Of a stretch of 16,890 nt of DNA, positions 13,927 through 16,890 are shown in pieces. Source of the stretch: JACVRX01 sp035697245 (GTDB taxonomy: Bacteria > Actinomycetota > Actinomycetes > Jiangellales > Jiangellaceae); NCBI GenBank assembly GCA_035697245.1, contig DASSDH010000049.1:1-16890 (forward strand), read 5' to 3'. The position numbers were made by a program, and so were the translations under genes. Under the pieces are notes generated by a model, which saw only the letters and a program-made list of their open reading frames with translations, was not told the DNA's origin and made no database searches. Position 1 is the stretch's first letter. Every line of letters starts with the position of its first letter.

Positions 13927-13986
13927 CGATCCTCCAGCCGAGGAAGCGGCTTGAGCGAGTTCGGACCTACTGGGTGGCCGGCTGCG

Positions 13987-16767
13987 TCACCGCACAGTCG
14001 AGACGGCACGTGCCGGGTTGACCGCGACCTCCGGCGCGTACTCGGCAGGCTGCTGGTGCCGGCGTCGGCGCACCCATTTGTCGACCTCGACCACAACGGG
14101 AACAACAAGTGCCAGGCCGATGCAGGCCAGCCACTGCGGCCCGGTCAGCGCCTGGGTGAGCAGGCCGTGCTGCAGGAAGCGCAGCTCGGTCGCCAGGACG
14201 ACCAGGGCAACCGGGATGGCGAGCCATTTCACGGCGGACAGGATGGGGGGCACCAACCCGCTAGTCGGGTCCCTGCGCATGACCAGCCCACTGAAGACCG
14301 TACCGAGCCCGAGGACAACGAAGCTCATGGTCATCGAAGCGCTGGGTTCGTCGGTGCTTAACGTGTCCGGCCCGAACACGAGCGGCACGAGCGCGGTAAG
14401 GAAGAGGGTTGCACCGTAGAGCATCCAGCGAGCCATCGCGGCGCGGTTGGTGATGGGGACCTTCGGGTCCCGGGGCGGCCGCTTCATCACATCCGGGTCA
14501 CCGGGATCCACCATGATGACGATCACTGGGAAAATCGAGATGAAGAAGTTGAGGAACAACACCATCAGCGGGGTCATAGCGACCCCGTCGTTGATGTCGA
14601 ACACGGTTGCGGTGACGAACAGCAGCACCAGCGAGAGCAACTGGCTCATCTGGTATCGAATGTAGGAGACGATCTTGCTGTAGATGGTCCGTCCCAGCTC
14701 GACGGCATGCACGAGGGTGCCGAAGTTGTCGTCTGTGAGGATCATGCGCGCGGCCTGCTTGGAGACCTCGCTGCCGCTGCCCATCGCCACGCCGATGTCC
14801 GCCTGCTTGAGGGCCGCAGCGTCGTTGACCGCGTCTCCGGTCATCGCGACGATCATGCCCTCGCCCTGCATGACCTGAGCGAGCCGGAGCTTGTCCTCCG
14901 GCGACACCCGCCCGAAGACGTGCAGCTCTGGCAGCCGCGCGCGCAGGTCGTCGTCGGACATGGCCTGCAGCTCCGTCCCGCTCAGGGCTCCGGCGCCGAG
15001 GCCGAGCGTCTCGCCGATCGCGTGTGCGGTGACCGCGTGGTCGCCGGTGATCATGCGGACGTCGATGCCCGCGCCGAGTGCCGTCTGCACCGCGCCCTTC
15101 GCCTCCGCGCGCAACGGGTCGATGATGCCCACCATGCCCACAAAGCTGAGGTCGCGGGCGAACGACATCGCGTCCTGGGCAATCGCGCGTTCATCGGCGT
15201 CGTCGAGCACCCGCGCGGCGAAGGCGAGGACGCGAAGGCCCTTCTCACCCATCTGCCGGTTCGCTGCTTCGATGCTGGGGCGCTCCTGTTCGATGGGGAC
15301 TTGGGTGCCGCTCAACGGCCCGCCGGCCTGGGTGCACCGAGCCAGGACCACGTCTGGTCCGCCCTTGACCAGCTCGATGAGGTAGTCGGCCCCATCGATC
15401 TTGACCCGGTGGAAGGTCGCCATGAACTTGTACTCGGAGTCGAAGGGCACCTCGGTGAGACGTGGGTAGGCGCGCCTGGTCTCGTCCGCGTCGACACCGA
15501 GCTTGGCCGCTAGAACGACAAGGGCGGCCTCCGTCGGGTCACCGACCACTGCGCCGTCGTCGCTGACTGTGGCGTCGCTGTCCAGGACCAGGCCGTAGCC
15601 GAGCCGAGTGAAATCCGGCACCGGCTGTCCGGCGACCGACCGGATGGCACCTGACTTGCGGTAGCCCTCGCCGTCCACGCTGAACCACGAGCCACCCCCG
15701 TAGATGGTCGACACCATCATCTGGTTCATGGTGAGCGTGCCGGTCTTGTCGGTGTTGATCGCGCTGGTGGCGCCCAGGGTCTCGACGTCGGTGAGGTTCT
15801 TGACGACCGCCTTGGCCTCGGCGAGCTGCTTAGCGCCGTAGGAGAGCATCGCCTGGACGAACGTCGGAAGCCCGGTCGGGATTGCGGAGATCGCCATCGC
15901 CGTGCCGAGCAACAGTACGTCCTCGATGGGCAGGTCGCGGATCAACCCGACGACGACGATGAACGCGACCGCAGTCCAGGCGATGATCCCGAGCACGCGG
16001 GTCAGCGAGTCGAGCTCCTTCTGCAGTGGGGACCGGGTTCGCTTGACCGACGTGAGCATCGTCGCGATCTGACCCATCTGGGTCTGCATCCCCGTAGCCG
16101 TGACCACCATCGTTCCGGTGCCACGGGTGACCGACGTGTTCTGGAAGAGCATGTTTGACCGGTCGCCGACTGCCACGTCCGGGCCGGGAAGCACCGCGGC
16201 GTCCTTGCTCACCGGTGCGCTCTCGCCGGTGAGTGCTGCCTCCTGCGTTTCGAGCGTGGCCGACCCGACGATCCGGCCGTCGGCAGGGACGACTTCGCCG
16301 GCCTCGACCTGAACCACGTCGCCGGGCACCACCTCGACGGCAGCAACCAGCGTCACGTTGCCGCCACGCAGTATGCGGCTCTGGGGAACCTGCAGTTTTG
16401 CCAGGGCGTCGACGCTGGCGCGGGCTTTGAGCTCCTGACGGGTGCCGAGCGCGACGTTCAGCAACACCAGGACCGCTACCAGCAATGCGGTGGACACCTG
16501 ACCGATGAGCAGGCTGACCACGGTGACGGCGACCAGCATGATGTTCATCGGATCGCGCAGTTGTGTGAGCGCGACCGCGATCGTCGAAGGCGGCTTCTCC
16601 GCCGTGATCTGGTTCGGCCCGTGGGTCGCCAGGCGTTCTGCCGCTTCCTGCGCAGAAAGTCCCGATGTCACGTCGGTGTGCAGGTCGTGGACGACGTCCG
16701 CCGCAGGCCGCAGGTACGGAGGCGTGGCCTCGACGACGGCCGCCCCTGACTTCTCGCTGATACTCAT
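13987..16767 (-). CDS. P-type cation-transporting ATPase (P2-like) with atypical ion site
   Basis: A complete 926-residue pump. The domains in order are a cation-ATPase N-terminal domain (about 20-75), helices M1-M2, an actuator with TGES (180-183), M3-M4, the phosphorylated Asp340 in DKTGTLT, a nucleotide-binding domain with FDSEYKFM (442-449) and KGGPDVVL (468-475), the hinge TGDAVNDAAALK (643-654), and about six C-terminal helices. Catalysis should be intact. Cation specificity is unclear: the M4 motif PEGLP of Ca2+ pumps is PTGLP (297-301), and M6 NLVTD is NFFIS (from Asn740). The hinge has Ala for the usual Gly and Pro (TGDGVNDAPALK). GGAGAGGGA lies just before the ATG. The C-terminal tail is basic and cytoplasmic. 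A Ca2+, Mg2+ or other cation substrate cannot be assigned. Confidence 0.95.
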   Translation of the reverse strand: MSISEKSGAAVVEATPPYLRPAADVVHDLHTDVTSGLSAQEAAERLATHGPNQITAEKPPSTIAVALTQLRDPMNIMLVAVTVVSLLIGQVSTALLVAVLVLLNVALGTRQELKARASVDALAKLQVPQSRILRGGNVTLVAAVEVVPGDVVQVEAGEVVPADGRIVGSATLETQEAALTGESAPVSKDAAVLPGPDVAVGDRSNMLFQNTSVTRGTGTMVVTATGMQTQMGQIATMLTSVKRTRSPLQKELDSLTRVLGIIAWTAVAFIVVVGLIRDLPIEDVLLLGTAMAISAIPTGLPTFVQAMLSYGAKQLAEAKAVVKNLTDVETLGATSAINTDKTGTLTMNQMMVSTIYGGGSWFSVDGEGYRKSGAIRSVAGQPVPDFTRLGYGLVLDSDATVSDDGAVVGDPTEAALVVLAAKLGVDADETRRAYPRLTEVPFDSEYKFMATFHRVKIDGADYLIELVKGGPDVVLARCTQAGGPLSGTQVPIEQERPSIEAANRQMGEKGLRVLAFAARVLDDADERAIAQDAMSFARDLSFVGMVGIIDPLRAEAKGAVQTALGAGIDVRMITGDHAVTAHAIGETLGLGAGALSGTELQAMSDDDLRARLPELHVFGRVSPEDKLRLAQVMQGEGMIVAMTGDAVNDAAALKQADIGVAMGSGSEVSKQAARMILTDDNFGTLVHAVELGRTIYSKIVSYIRYQMSQLLSLVLLFVTATVFDINDGVAMTPLMVLFLNFFISIFPVIVIMVDPGDPDVMKRPPRDPKVPITNRAAMARWMLYGATLFLTALVPLVFGPDTLSTDEPSASMTMSFVVLGLGTVFSGLVMRRDPTSGLVPPILSAVKWLAIPVALVVLATELRFLQHGLLTQALTGPQWLACIGLALVVPVVVEVDKWVRRRRHQQPAEYAPEVAVNPARAVSTVR

Positions 16768-16801
16768 CGAGTCCCTCTCCTGTTGCCGCGCGTGCTGGCG
16801 T

Positions 16802-16890
16802 TCACCGGAACTTCAGCCCGGTCTCGTCGACGGCGACCCTGGTACCCGACGCGCCCGCGAGGATCGCCGGGAGGTGGTCTATGGCACCGA
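16802..16890 (-). CDS. 3' end of an unidentified gene (partial)
   Basis: The minus strand has an open frame from the window edge to a TGA at 16802-16804, encoding the last 28 residues (ending AILAGASGTRVAVDETGLKF plus Arg). The composition and codon use look coding, whereas the other two frames are poorer. It ends 34 bases before the ATPase start on the same strand, so the two may be co-transcribed. No family can be recognised from this length. Confidence 0.5.
   Translation of the reverse strand, partial: GAIDHLPAILAGASGTRVAVDETGLKFR

Larger units (their letters stand above)
13358..13986. other. About 630 bp without an intact gene
   Basis: Between the DUF6325 gene and the end of the ATPase gene, no frame shows a convincing complete protein. 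Long frames here are Arg/Pro/Ser-rich and typical of high-GC chance frames. ACCGATCGGT at 13371-13380 is a perfect 10-base palindrome in the likely promoter area of the DUF6325 gene and could be an operator. Two candidate remnants with good ribosome sites but broken frames are listed separately. The stretch should also hold the promoter for the DUF6325-SHOCT genes; I see no clear -35/-10 pair. Confidence 0.6.

Noticed and set aside
13368..14021. A 217-codon plus-strand frame in the gap before the ATPase end
   Set aside because: Only the segment after the ATG at 13479 has a ribosome site; the rest is Arg/Pro/Ser-rich without domain features and runs into the ATPase gene end.
14707..15513. A 268-codon plus-strand frame antisense to the ATPase
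   Set aside because: Leu/Arg/His/Glu-rich shadow of the nucleotide-binding domain; no start signal or motif.
1..16890. tRNA or rRNA genes, insertion sequences or prophage genes
   Set aside because: No cloverleaf, rRNA segment, transposase, integrase or phage structural sequence was recognised on either strand.

Overview
The window is high-GC DNA with GTG starts, purine-rich ribosome binding sites and gene families typical of Actinomycetota: a bc1-aa3 respiratory cluster, SHOCT and DUF6325 proteins, and a septum-formation lipid-anchored-type domain protein. A Pseudonocardia-like or related actinomycete fits best, but the genus cannot be fixed from the sequence alone.

Bases 1-5000 are respiratory. 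The plus strand opens with the last 87 codons of a probable qcrB (cytochrome b of the bc1 complex), ending in a His/Asp-rich tail made by a 12-bp tandem repeat. Two plus-strand genes follow: an EamA/DMT-type transporter and a lipoprotein resembling intradiol dioxygenases. Convergent to them is ctaC-ctaD-ctaF on the minus strand, coding for subunits II, I and IV of the aa3 cytochrome c oxidase and joined by two 4-bp stop/start overlaps. The qcr and cta genes therefore flank the two accessory genes.

Bases 5000-8930 hold a sulfur-related block on the plus strand. A cysteine desulfurase-like enzyme overlaps a TusA-like sulfur carrier by 4 bp and is transcribed divergently from ctaC. After a small dyad comes a large formylglycine-type arylsulfatase.

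Bases 8930-13990 are an accessory region of small and conserved-unknown genes with clear gene decay. It contains a multiply broken DHA2-type MFS transporter (frameshifts, two in-frame stops, a large internal deletion and a lost N-terminus). A DUF1269 glycine-zipper protein is divergent from a class II glutamine amidotransferase. A minus-strand group follows: DUF6325 protein, SHOCT protein with a Q-rich linker, and a DUF4190/septum-formation protein. About 600 bp between DUF6325 and the ATPase has no intact gene but carries two weak candidate remnants.

Bases 13987-16767 code on the minus strand for a complete P2-like P-type ATPase. All catalytic motifs are present, but the ion-binding positions differ from Ca2+ pumps. 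The last 89 bases hold the 3' end of another minus-strand gene.

Most of the window is ordinary core and accessory actinobacterial content; I found no convincing new multi-gene system. The most notable points are the ATPase ion-site changes, the apparent common ancestry of the DUF1269 and DUF6325 proteins, the lipoprotein dioxygenase between qcr and cta, and the decay pockets.
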